The position numbers were made by a program, and so were the translations under genes. 64,000 bases of DNA from Methanobacterium sp. (GTDB lineage Archaea > Methanobacteriota > Methanobacteria > Methanobacteriales > Methanobacteriaceae): positions 186,001 through 250,000 of the forward strand of contig JADFDH010000001.1 of NCBI GenBank assembly GCA_018263005.1. Direction: 5' to 3'. The notes beneath the pieces are model-generated. The model was not told the DNA's origin. It did no database searches and saw only the letters and a list, made by a program, of their open reading frames with translations. Within the stretch, counting starts at the first letter, position 1, and each line of letters begins with the position of its first letter. Positions 18,164 through 26,965 of the stretch are shown piece after piece.

Positions 18164-18180
18164 ATACACTTCAAGTGTAT
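18164..18180. repeat. 17-bp perfect palindrome
   Basis: ATACACTTCAAGTGTAT has 8-bp arms around a single central base. It lies just upstream of the surviving AsdA-like fragment and downstream of rnc. It may be an operator that once governed the decayed gene, or part of a transcription end. Confidence 0.45.
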
Positions 18181-18265
18181 TTTAGAACACAAAATGTATA
18201 CAGGTCATAGAAAATAAAAGAAACTAAAGTAACTATTTTTTATAAAAAAGCTCCCATATAATGTT

Positions 18266-18919
18266 TTAATCTATATTCAAAGCCATCCGAGCGGCATTCT
18301 GTTCGGCTTCCTTTTTACTTCCTCCAACACCTGTGCCTGAGTTTTTTCCATTGATCAAAACAGTCATGGTGAATTTTTTATTATGGGGGGGTCCTTCTTC
18401 ATTTATAAGCTCATATATAATAGTTATACCTTCTCCATCGCATATTTGCTTTAATTCGGATTTATAATCATAAAAGAAGATATCTTCATTTTCTATATGG
18501 GGTATGACAGTCCGGTAAAGGAATTCTTTAACCCCATCAAGACCTAAGTCCAGGTATAATGCACCGATAAAAGATTCAAATACATCGCTTGTAATGGAAT
18601 TCACTTCTCTGGAGGTTAATTCCACGCCTTCACCTAGTTTTATATATTTATCCAATCCTAATTCAATTGAATAAGTATAAAGGGCTTTTTTACACACATA
18701 ATTGGCACGTATACGGGTTAATTGGCCTTCAGTTAACTCGGAATTCAAATTGTATAAATATTCAGAAACCACCAGGTCCAGGACGGCGTCTCCTAAAAAT
18801 TCTAATCTTTCATAGCAATCACTGAGGTTATTTTCATTGGAATATGATTGGTGAAGAAAGGCCAATTTGTAGAGATCCTGATTAAATGGTTTTATTTTTA
18901 ATTCACTCAACAGTTTCAT
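18266..18919 (-). CDS. rnc: Ribonuclease III (bacterial type)
   Basis: RNase III cleaves double-stranded RNA. The 217-residue protein has the endonuclease signature YERLEFLGDAVLDLVVSEYL (about residues 36-55), a second acidic site in SDVFESFIGALYLDLGL (about 110-125) with the catalytic Asp/Glu pair, and a C-terminal dsRNA-binding domain ending in GVGGSKKEAEQNAARMAL. Length and domain order match bacterial Rnc. Most archaea process rRNA and tRNA with other nucleases, so this gene is notable. It may have been acquired by transfer. No SD is visible before the ATG, so the message may be leaderless. Confidence 0.93.
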   Translation of the reverse strand: MKLLSELKIKPFNQDLYKLAFLHQSYSNENNLSDCYERLEFLGDAVLDLVVSEYLYNLNSELTEGQLTRIRANYVCKKALYTYSIELGLDKYIKLGEGVELTSREVNSITSDVFESFIGALYLDLGLDGVKEFLYRTVIPHIENEDIFFYDYKSELKQICDGEGITIIYELINEEGPPHNKKFTMTVLINGKNSGTGVGGSKKEAEQNAARMALNID

Positions 18920-19057
18920 GTTACTTAAAGTTTGTGGTGGGGAGGTTATAATTTTTATGGGCTATGATAGTTTATAGGGGTTACAATTAAATCGTTTTAT
19001 TATTTTTATTGAGTTTCGATACTGTATCTAAACAGATAGTAAAACACATATAACATA

Positions 19058-19077
19058 ATGTAAAGTACTATTTACAT
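19058..19077. promoter_or_regulatory. Candidate operator overlapping the start of the membrane/HTH operon
   Basis: ATGTAAA-GTACTA-TTTACAT is a perfect 7-bp inverted repeat with a 6-bp spacer. Its right arm overlaps the start codon of the gene at 19076. A TATA-like ACATATAA lies about 25 bases before, so the palindrome would cover the transcription start. The HTH protein at the end of the operon is a natural candidate to bind it. Confidence 0.5.
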
Positions 19078-19507
19078 GGACATCTTTAAGATTAATTTGA
19101 AAATAGTATTTGTCATATACTTCCTTTTAGATACATTTTTTGTGGGAATTGGGATGGGTGTTCCCATATTCAGCATATTGTTGGGATTTCCTGTTGGCTG
19201 GTATGTTATTAAACGAACCAGTCTCTCAGTGAGAGATCTAAAGGATATTTTAACTATAAGCTTAAAATTCGCTTTATATACATCTCTAATTACCTTTATC
19301 TGGATGTTATTGATATGGGGACCTATTAGCAATATGCTGCTAAATCCTTATGGTGATTTCGTTAATTTTGGAATCCCCATGATTCTCTATGATCCTAAAA
19401 TTAGTTTTATTGGATGGATAGTTCTTATGGTATTTATTTCCCCATTTCTACAGTTATTAACAACTGTTTTCACTGCACAATTAACTTTATGGCGGGGATT
19501 AAAATAA
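19076..19507 (+). CDS. Hypothetical membrane protein
   Basis: The 143-residue protein has about four hydrophobic helices (near residues 10-28, 30-45, 65-85 and 115-140) and no recognised domain. There is no SD, and the predicted TATA element lies about 25-30 bases upstream, so it is likely translated from a leaderless transcript. It is followed by a DUF2178 membrane protein and an XRE-type regulator, which together look like one operon. Confidence 0.65.
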   Translation: MDIFKINLKIVFVIYFLLDTFFVGIGMGVPIFSILLGFPVGWYVIKRTSLSVRDLKDILTISLKFALYTSLITFIWMLLIWGPISNMLLNPYGDFVNFGIPMILYDPKISFIGWIVLMVFISPFLQLLTTVFTAQLTLWRGLK

Positions 19508-19574
19508 AAAAGAAATATGATGATACTTTCTGTTGGTGAGAAAATTAAATGATAATTTATAAAGGTGTTTGATT

Positions 19575-20018
19575 ATGGAAACAAAAGATGGAATAATTTT
19601 AAAGATACTTTCCATTTTTGAATCAGGTCTATTTATAAAGATTTTATCGGTGTTTATTACAGGGTTATGGATCGTAGGTATAATTTTAGAAAACGTCTAC
19701 GTGATTATTCTGGCACTAATACTTTTAACTGCATTAAGTATGGTGCTATACATACATCGTGATAACTTAATGGAAATCTTCCAGGGTGATGGCAGTGTGA
19801 TTGTGGAAGATGAAAGAACACAACTGATAAATGAAAAAGCCGCCACCATGACATTGGGAATTCTAACTGCAGTTATAATATGGGTGGCAATTGTAATTAT
19901 TGCCCTAAGAAATAGTTATCCCCGATTTGTATTCATGGGTTATACCTTATTTACAGTAGCAATATTCTGTTTCATATTATATTTCTCAGCCCGTACTTAT
20001 TACAGCCGAAAATATTAA
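19575..20018 (+). CDS. DUF2178 family membrane protein
   Basis: The ATG at 19575 is preceded by AAGGTG, giving 147 residues. The protein has four predicted helices and the family hallmark VEDERTQLINEKAATMT between helices 2 and 3. DUF2178 proteins in archaea and bacteria are often followed by a small HTH regulator, as here (23 bases downstream). Their function is unknown. The pairing resembles membrane-sensor/regulator modules such as SdpI/SdpR in organisation only. Confidence 0.8.
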   Translation: METKDGIILKILSIFESGLFIKILSVFITGLWIVGIILENVYVIILALILLTALSMVLYIHRDNLMEIFQGDGSVIVEDERTQLINEKAATMTLGILTAVIIWVAIVIIALRNSYPRFVFMGYTLFTVAIFCFILYFSARTYYSRKY

Positions 20019-20041
20019 TTCAATACTATAAAAAGGATAAT

Positions 20042-20230
20042 ATGAAGAACAAACTGAAGGTTTACCGGGCTATGGAAGATTTAACCCAGGAAGAACTGGC
20101 TAATGAGCTGGGTGTAACCAGACAGACCATCATAGCCATTGAAAGAGATAAGTATGATCCTTCCTTAGCTTTGGCATTTAAAATTGCAGCTTTTTTTAAA
20201 GTGAAGGTCGAAGATATATTTCATCCCTGA
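20042..20230 (+). CDS. XRE-family HTH transcriptional regulator
   Basis: The whole 62-residue protein is a Cro/C1-type helix-turn-helix domain (LTQEELANELGVTRQTIIAIE, ending VKVEDIFHP). This minimal form is common as the repressor downstream of small membrane proteins in methanogens. It closes the operon that begins at 19076 and may autoregulate through the palindrome at 19058-19077. Confidence 0.92.
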   Translation: MKNKLKVYRAMEDLTQEELANELGVTRQTIIAIERDKYDPSLALAFKIAAFFKVKVEDIFHP

Positions 20231-20334
20231 ATTAAAAATTAAATTAATATTAATTCGTGTTTTCAACAAATTAAAATAAAAGAATTAGATTTTAGGATTT
20301 AGGAAAACCAAATACCTAAAAAATAACAGATTCT

Positions 20335-21033
20335 TCAGAGTGTTTTTTTACGATGAGTTTCTGTACTACAGTCCAGTTTCATTGGGTTGTCTTCTGGTTG
20401 AATGGCTCCCATCTTCTCCAGTACTGCCCGAGAATCGACTTTAGTGTTGACACACCCATCACGAAGCAGAGGTACTCCCTGTACTGAGAATTTAGAAACC
20501 TTCATCATACACAGGTTAAGATCCTGATAGCAGGCCACTCCCAGAATGGCTTTAAATTTATTCTGTTCCACAATTTTCTTGAGGAATTGTGATCCTGGTA
20601 TTATGAAGACTTTATAACCCATGTCTTCTCCTTTGCTTTTTAAGACACCAATAACGCATTTATTGCAATTTTGACAAACTATTCCTGATGTATCCAGGTT
20701 GGCTTGGCAATCAGCGTGTCTTAAGCAATGAGGAAGTACTAGAATTTTATCTTCATGTTTTATTTTCCTGAATAGCTTTTCGTTAACTTTATTACGTACT
20801 TCTACGCCGATCTGGTCTACTATTTTCCCATCTACTCCTACATTTTCTGCGAACTTTTTAAATAACCCGTAAAAAACATCGACTGTAAAAAGTAATAGTT
20901 TGGGAAATATGAGTCTGTTTTCTTTAATTTGTAATCTGCCTAAAATTAGGGTGGTAGATAATAAACCTAGAAGTAATAATCCTAGTATAAATACTATCTG
21001 TCCGAATATTTGATAAAAATCATAAATTGACAT
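20335..21033 (-). CDS. DUF116 family membrane-anchored cysteine-rich protein
   Basis: The 232-residue protein starts with a membrane helix (about residues 8-32), then a cytoplasmic DUF116 region. It has many cysteines: LPHCLRHADCQANLDTSG, CQNCNKCVIG, GVACYQDLNLCMM. They are spaced as for an Fe-S or zinc site. DUF116 occurs in methanogens and anaerobic bacteria without a defined role. An AAGGTTAA SD precedes the ATG. It lies 84 bases after a conserved protein of unknown function in the same direction. Confidence 0.82.
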   Translation of the reverse strand: MSIYDFYQIFGQIVFILGLLLLGLLSTTLILGRLQIKENRLIFPKLLLFTVDVFYGLFKKFAENVGVDGKIVDQIGVEVRNKVNEKLFRKIKHEDKILVLPHCLRHADCQANLDTSGIVCQNCNKCVIGVLKSKGEDMGYKVFIIPGSQFLKKIVEQNKFKAILGVACYQDLNLCMMKVSKFSVQGVPLLRDGCVNTKVDSRAVLEKMGAIQPEDNPMKLDCSTETHRKKTL

Positions 21034-21117
21034 GTATTAACCTTTATTTGAATTATGAATCTATTTTGAATTTTATTTATTTTTTTCTTTAATGAATTTT
21101 TTTCTAAGTAATGGTGA

Positions 21118-21591
21118 TCATAGTTTTTTAACTAAAAAATCTGGGTTTCCAATGATTTCTACTGCACCTTTATCAGCATGGATTTCAACACCACTGAGAT
21201 CTTCACAAGCACAGAGAATATCCTGTTCTGGATGTGTTCCTGGTTGTATATTACAGTCCAGTTTTATAAAATCCCCACAAGATACTACCATCTTCAGTCT
21301 TCGGGATGTAGGATGGTTTTTGGGTAATACGATAATTGGTGACCCCTGTTCACGAAGAAGATGAATCATACATTTAATACCTTTTTCTGCTTTTTCACCA
21401 GTGTTAAATGCAGAAACAGCTATTAGATCTTCGCTCTGGAGAAACTGCACAACTTCATCGCCTTCAGGTGTTCCTATAAATATGTTAATATCTTTCGCTG
21501 CCTTAACAACGCCAAGTTCTCCAGAACTTCCCTTTAAAAATAAAATTTCATCAGGATTTAACTTAACTCTTCTACGTTCTCTGACTGACAT
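21118..21591 (-). CDS. Conserved hypothetical protein
   Basis: From the ATG at 21591 the protein is 157 residues, starting with the basic MSVRERRRVKLNPDE. I do not recognise a family. It has an alpha/beta look (VVKAAKDINIFIGTPEGDEVVQF, GSPIIVLPKNHPTSRRLKMVVSCG) and a pair of cysteines in DILCACEDLSG. The start lies inside the end of the 44-residue zinc-ribbon gene, so the two are translationally coupled. A TTG at 21600 is a less likely start. Confidence 0.65.
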   Translation of the reverse strand: MSVRERRRVKLNPDEILFLKGSSGELGVVKAAKDINIFIGTPEGDEVVQFLQSEDLIAVSAFNTGEKAEKGIKCMIHLLREQGSPIIVLPKNHPTSRRLKMVVSCGDFIKLDCNIQPGTHPEQDILCACEDLSGVEIHADKGAVEIIGNPDFLVKKL

Positions 21592-21692
21592 GAAGGACAA
21601 ACAACTCTTTTTCCAATACCTTTAAACTCATTTTCACAATCCCGGCATCGGTACCTTTTAGTTTTCAGTTTCTTCATTTTGATGTCCGCCAT
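21558..21692 (-). CDS. Small zinc-ribbon protein (44 residues)
   Basis: A perfect GGAGGT stands just before an ATG that opens 44 codons: a lysine-rich start (MADIKMKKLKTKRYRC), then CRDC and CPSC, i.e. CX2C-X15-CX2C, a rubredoxin-like or ribosomal-type zinc ribbon, ending with SENVEELS and TAA. The reading frame overlaps the start of the next gene by 34 bases. Such mini-ribbons in archaea are often RNA- or ribosome-associated. The role here is not known. Confidence 0.75.
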   Translation of the reverse strand: MADIKMKKLKTKRYRCRDCENEFKGIGKRVVCPSCQSENVEELS

Positions 21693-21914
21693 GGGACCTC
21701 CAACAGTGCACATATTATATCACCATTGAGGTATTTGTGATTGAGGTTATTTATCTTTTGTGTTGATACAACATAATTAATATGATGAAAAAATTTCCAA
21801 GGGATCATTTATACAATATATTTTTATTTCATTAACTATCATATAATATCCTACATTCCAATTATTAAGAAATTAATTAAAAAAGAAAATAAATGTACAT
21901 TTAATTTCTATTGA

Positions 21915-23852
21915 ATGGTGAGACGATTGAAAAACCTTATTTTTCCATTTACTGCTATTGTAGGTCAAGAAAACATAAAAAAATCCCTAATATTAAATGC
22001 CATTAATCCGAGCATCGGAGGTGTGCTGATCAAAGGTGATAAGGGGACTGGTAAAACCACTGCGGTCAGGGCTTTAGCTGACTTATTACCTCCTATTGCT
22101 GTAGTCAAGGGTTGTCCTTTTAACTGCGACCCCCAGGATAAAGAATCACTATGTGAATACTGTAAATCTGGTGAAATACAACTGGAAGATAAGAAAATGC
22201 GAGTGGTCGAATTACCACTAGGATCCACTGAAGACCGGGTTGTTGGCTCTATTAATATTGAAAAAGCCCTTAAAGAAGGTATAAAGGCTTTAGAACCGGG
22301 TATACTTGCTGAAGCAAATAGAAACATATTATACGTGGATGAGATCAATTTATTGGATGATAATCTGGTTGATGTGTTGTTGGACGCAGCTGCTTATGGG
22401 ATGAATATAGTAGAAAGAGAGGGAGTTTCTTTAACACATCCATCAAATTTTATTCTGGTAGGTACCATGAACCCTGCTGAAGGAGAACTACGCCCCCAAT
22501 TATCCGATAGAATAGGTCTTCATATCACAGTAAGCAGCATTATGGATCTGGAAGAAAGGGTAAAAATCATGGAAAGAAGGGAAGAATTTGAAGAAGATCC
22601 CCAAACCTTTAGAAAGAAATACGACGATACCCAGAAGAAAGTCCAGGAAAGGATCATTAAAGCCCGTAGGATCTTGAAGGATGTAACTGTTTCACGTGAA
22701 TTGATGGAGATAATTGCGCAGATATGTATGGATATGGGTGTGGATGGACATCGGGCGGATATTGCAATTTTAAAAACCGCTAAAACCATAGCAGCATACC
22801 ATAATCAGATCAACGTAAACGAGGAACATGTATCAGAAGCTGCCCTGCTGGTTTTGGGAGAGAGGTTCCAAAAAAAATCCTTAGACCAGGATAAAATAAA
22901 AAATAAGATGGAAAAAGCGAAATCCGAGCTTTCTCAAAAAAATGAAGAAGATAACAAAAAAAAACTTCCACCAGCGGGCGGAGATAAAAAAAGGGGTATG
23001 AAGCTTAAAACCAAGGAAAAAGAGGATACATCAGTTGAAGAAGAGCAATACGATTTGGATGTTAAGAAACTTCTCAAAATGAAGGGAAAGAAGAAAAAAA
23101 AATTCTATGGCAAAAGAGTTGATTCTAAGACGATAAAAGGTCGTTATATAAAAAGTAAACTACCAGAAAAGGTTTCCGGAGATGTAGCAATAGATGCCAC
23201 CCTAAGAGCAGCTGCTTTAGGATCAAAGGGCAGTATAAAAGTAGAAAGTCAGGACATCCGTCATAAAGTCAGAAAACACGGTGCAAAAGCATCCATAGTA
23301 TTAGTAGTTGATATAAGTGGATCCATGTTCTCCGAAAGGAAAGCCAACAGGATCAAAGGAATTCTTAATAGTCTGGTGGAGGATATCAACCGACATCAGG
23401 ATAAAATCAGCGTGGTGGGATTCAAAGGAGAAGAAGCACAGATAATCATCCCCACCACCCGCAGGGCATCATCATTCCAGGAACAGATAGATAACATAAG
23501 GGTGGGAGGTACCACACCACTCGCATCTGGACTGAAGAAAGGTTATGAAATCCTTAAACAGGAAAAACTACGGGATGAATATGTCCCTATGATGATCATA
23601 CTCACCGATGGAATGCCTAACATAGCCATAGATGAAGGCCCAGTTCAGGATGCCCTGAAGATCGCTGCTGATCTAAAGGAAAAAGAAATATCTACCATAG
23701 TAATAAACTTTGAAAAAGCAGTGAAATTTGGACATGAATTTAACATGGATCTGGCACTTGCTGCTGCTGGCCGTTATTACGATGTAGAGGAAATAAAAAA
23801 TCCCGGAGCTGCAGTTACTAAAATACTGGAATATGAACGGTCCAATAGTTGA
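21915..23852 (+). CDS. Magnesium/cobalt chelatase-type ATPase (fused ChlI-ChlD)
   Basis: The 645-residue protein joins an AAA+ chelatase domain to a VWA domain. The AAA+ part (residues 10-330) has Walker A GVLIKGDKGTGKTTAVRAL, a cysteine-bearing insert (VKGCPFNCDP ... CEYCKSGE), and Walker B ILYVDEINLLDDN. A lysine/glutamate-rich linker spans about 340-420. The C-terminal VWA domain has the MIDAS motif VVDISGSM and ILTDGMPN. In methanogens such fusions probably power a CobN-type chelatase. A TTG at 21927, better spaced from GGTGA, may be the real start. The flavin reductase gene overlaps its end. Confidence 0.9.
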   Translation: MVRRLKNLIFPFTAIVGQENIKKSLILNAINPSIGGVLIKGDKGTGKTTAVRALADLLPPIAVVKGCPFNCDPQDKESLCEYCKSGEIQLEDKKMRVVELPLGSTEDRVVGSINIEKALKEGIKALEPGILAEANRNILYVDEINLLDDNLVDVLLDAAAYGMNIVEREGVSLTHPSNFILVGTMNPAEGELRPQLSDRIGLHITVSSIMDLEERVKIMERREEFEEDPQTFRKKYDDTQKKVQERIIKARRILKDVTVSRELMEIIAQICMDMGVDGHRADIAILKTAKTIAAYHNQINVNEEHVSEAALLVLGERFQKKSLDQDKIKNKMEKAKSELSQKNEEDNKKKLPPAGGDKKRGMKLKTKEKEDTSVEEEQYDLDVKKLLKMKGKKKKKFYGKRVDSKTIKGRYIKSKLPEKVSGDVAIDATLRAAALGSKGSIKVESQDIRHKVRKHGAKASIVLVVDISGSMFSERKANRIKGILNSLVEDINRHQDKISVVGFKGEEAQIIIPTTRRASSFQEQIDNIRVGGTTPLASGLKKGYEILKQEKLRDEYVPMMIILTDGMPNIAIDEGPVQDALKIAADLKEKEISTIVINFEKAVKFGHEFNMDLALAAAGRYYDVEEIKNPGAAVTKILEYERSNS

Positions 23853-24444
23853 TAGAATAATTAGAAAAAAGAAACATGATATCATGAAAAAAGTAAAAAT
23901 GGGAACCAGAATCTTTCCAATCATGCCCATGTCCATTTTAGGAGCTAAAGTGGATGGTAAAGCTAATTTCATGGCATTAGGATGGTTAAGTAGAGTTAAC
24001 GCTAACCCACCACTAATAGGGGTGGCGGTGAACAAATCTCATTACAGCATAGCCGGAATAAAAGAAAATAAGACCTTCAGTATAAATATTCCCACTAAGA
24101 AAATGATGAAAGAAACAGATTATTGTGGATTGACATCAGGAAAAAACACCGATAAATCCGAGATATTCAACGTATTCTATGGTAAATTACTCACAGCACC
24201 TATGATAGATGAATGTCCCCTATGTATTGAGTGTAAATTGGTGGAAACTGTGGAGATGCCCACCAATGAACTTTTCATAGGAGAAATCATAGAAACACAT
24301 ATAGAACCTCAATATTTAACCGATGATATACCAGACATTAAGAAAATAGATCCAATATTCCTGACCATGCCGGATAACAATTACTGGACCTTAGGAGAAA
24401 AAATAGGCAAAGCATGGAGTGCAGGTAAAGAATTGAAGAAATAA
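23833..24444 (+). CDS. Flavin reductase family protein
   Basis: The protein has a flavin-reductase-like split beta-barrel: GTRIFPIMPMSILGAKVDGKAN near the start, then FMALGWLSRVNANPPLIGVAV with the FMN contacts, HYSIAGIKENKTFSINIP, and TDYCGLTSGKNTDKSE. The family reduces free or bound flavin with NAD(P)H or F420H2. The frame opens at 23833, within the preceding gene, but the ATG at 23884 gives the more usual N-terminus (MKKVKMG, 186 residues). It is probably cotranscribed with the chelatase. Confidence 0.88.
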   Translation: MNGPIVDRIIRKKKHDIMKKVKMGTRIFPIMPMSILGAKVDGKANFMALGWLSRVNANPPLIGVAVNKSHYSIAGIKENKTFSINIPTKKMMKETDYCGLTSGKNTDKSEIFNVFYGKLLTAPMIDECPLCIECKLVETVEMPTNELFIGEIIETHIEPQYLTDDIPDIKKIDPIFLTMPDNNYWTLGEKIGKAWSAGKELKK

Positions 24445-24540
24445 AGCCCCTAATATTATTTTAAAAATAATTTTCGATATCATATATTATTTAAGATTCG
24501 ATTTATCTGAAACAAAAAATCCCCTATTCTGGTAACAGAT

Positions 24541-25050
<510 letters not shown>

Positions 25051-25053
25051 ATA

Positions 25054-25200
<147 letters not shown>

Positions 25201-25266
25201 TTTTTGGGTTATAAATACCCAATACTTTTTTATTTATAATGATTTATTTTTACACTATTTATTACC

Positions 25267-26013
25267 GTGATTATGATGAATGTGGAAAATTATATCGTCC
25301 AAAGGCTTAAAAACAGGAAGTTGCATCTAACACTATTAGATCCAGAGGAGCAAAGTCCAGATAGGGCTGTTGAAATGGCTAAAGAGGCCATCGCTGGCGG
25401 TACAGATGGTGTAATGTTGGGAGGATCCACAACAGATTCTTTTGACCTTGATTTAACTGCTAAGGCTCTTAATGAAAACATAGATGTGCCCATAATACTA
25501 TTTCCAGGAAACACCAGTGGTGTTTGCAAATATGCAGATGCTATATTTTTTATGAGTCTACTAAATTCCAGTAATCCCTACTGGATAATAGGGGCACAAG
25601 CCCTCGGCGCACCTATGATAAAAAAGATAGGTATAGAAACACTATCCATGGGATACTTGGTTGTAGAGCCCGGCGGAACCGTCGGATGGGTAGGAGATGC
25701 TAAGATGATACCCCGTACCAAACCAGATATAGCTGTGGCATATGCTATGGCTGCCGAGCTCTTTGGTATGAAAATGCTTTATTTAGAGGCAGGATCAGGA
25801 GCAGATCAACATGTGCCTGAAGAAATGATAGCCAAAGTTAAAAGAACAACAGATTTAATCCTGGTGGTGGGGGGAGGAATAAGAGATGGTGAAACCGCCC
25901 GTAGAATAGCTAATGCTGGAGCGGACATTATAGTAACCGGTACTGTGGTAGAAAACAGTACAAAAGTGAAAGATAAAATCCAGGAACTAGTGAAAGGGAT
26001 CAACCCAGAATAA
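25267..26013 (+). CDS. Geranylgeranylglyceryl phosphate synthase
   Basis: GGGP synthase makes the first ether bond of archaeal membrane lipids from sn-glycerol-1-phosphate and geranylgeranyl diphosphate. The 248-residue TIM barrel has LTLLDPEEQSPDRA at the N-terminus (metal-binding Asp), the GGTDGVMLGGSTTD loop, YLEAGSGADQHVPEEMI, and the phosphate-binding VVGGGIRDGE and ADIIVTGTVVE. The start may be the ATG at 25276 rather than the first codon. It is monocistronic by spacing. Confidence 0.94.
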   Translation: MIMMNVENYIVQRLKNRKLHLTLLDPEEQSPDRAVEMAKEAIAGGTDGVMLGGSTTDSFDLDLTAKALNENIDVPIILFPGNTSGVCKYADAIFFMSLLNSSNPYWIIGAQALGAPMIKKIGIETLSMGYLVVEPGGTVGWVGDAKMIPRTKPDIAVAYAMAAELFGMKMLYLEAGSGADQHVPEEMIAKVKRTTDLILVVGGGIRDGETARRIANAGADIIVTGTVVENSTKVKDKIQELVKGINPE

Positions 26014-26193
26014 TTCTTTTTTCTGAATTATTATATTAAAAATTAATTTTATTTTCTATTTTTTTTATTCTACTCCAAAAAAGACAAAATCTAAATGTTA
26101 TTTTTAATTTAAAAAATTTATTATCCAATAAGAATAAAATGATTCTCAACTGTTAAATAATTTGATAAATAAATAAAAAATTGGTGAATAAAA

Positions 26194-26883
26194 ATGACAG
26201 ATATTTCTTGTGATGTAAATGGTTATGATATGATTTCTAGGGAGATCAAGGAAAACTTAGGTTTAACTAAATCTCCAGTGGCTGTGAAATTTGTTTTAAG
26301 ACCTGAAGATATCCCAGAAGATATAAAAAAATTTGAAGGAAGTGCCCGGCACTGTGAACTGGTACAAAAAGCTAGTCATGGCAGTATTTTCTATGCAACC
26401 GGTGAGGAGCAGGCTTGTAAAGGAGGTGCTGCTGCATTGGGGTTGATCGAGGCTCCGGAAAAGGTGAAAACTGGTGAGATGTACCAAAGTCTAGGAAGAT
26501 TTTCCAGCCTTGGATCGGCTAAGAGGACCATGGATGAAATTCCAAAAATAGAGAAAATGATGTATGCTTTAATTTACGCACCTCTAGAGAAGGCAACTTT
26601 TGATCCGGATGTTATAGTATTGATATGCACCCCTACACAGGCAATGAAATTGGCCCAGGCCCTGGTTTACACTTTAGGCGGTAGAGTAGAAGCTGACTTT
26701 GCTGGTATTCAGTCCATCTGTGCCGATGCAGTAGCCGGTCCATTCACCAGGAAAAGACCAAACATTACCTTAGGTTGCAGTGGCTCCCGTAAATATGCAG
26801 ACATACAACCTGATGAAGTAATAGTTGGTTTGAATGGTGAAAACATCGGTTGTGTGGTAAATGCTTTAATCAGTATGGAATAG
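26194..26883 (+). CDS. DUF169 family protein
   Basis: The 229-residue protein has the DUF169 start (GLTKSPVAVKFVLRPEDIPE), the conserved cysteine segments SARHCELVQKAS and EEQACKGGAAALGL, and a C-terminal half with SICADAVAGPFTRKRPNITLGCSGSRKYA. DUF169 is common in methanogens and anaerobes, with conserved cysteines that may bind a metal. Its function is undefined. A GGTGA SD precedes the ATG. Confidence 0.88.
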   Translation: MTDISCDVNGYDMISREIKENLGLTKSPVAVKFVLRPEDIPEDIKKFEGSARHCELVQKASHGSIFYATGEEQACKGGAAALGLIEAPEKVKTGEMYQSLGRFSSLGSAKRTMDEIPKIEKMMYALIYAPLEKATFDPDVIVLICTPTQAMKLAQALVYTLGGRVEADFAGIQSICADAVAGPFTRKRPNITLGCSGSRKYADIQPDEVIVGLNGENIGCVVNALISME

Positions 26884-26965
26884 AAAATTAAAGGATTTCA
26901 AAATTTTCTCTTTTTTTTTATTTAAAAAAAATTTACAAATGAACTGATTTTTTATGAATTAAATT

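Noticed and set aside
21915..23852. Chelatase-type ATPase as part of F430 synthesis
   Set aside because: Nickel insertion for F430 uses CfbA and CfbCDE-type proteins, none of which is here; a cobalt or magnesium chelatase role is the safer reading.
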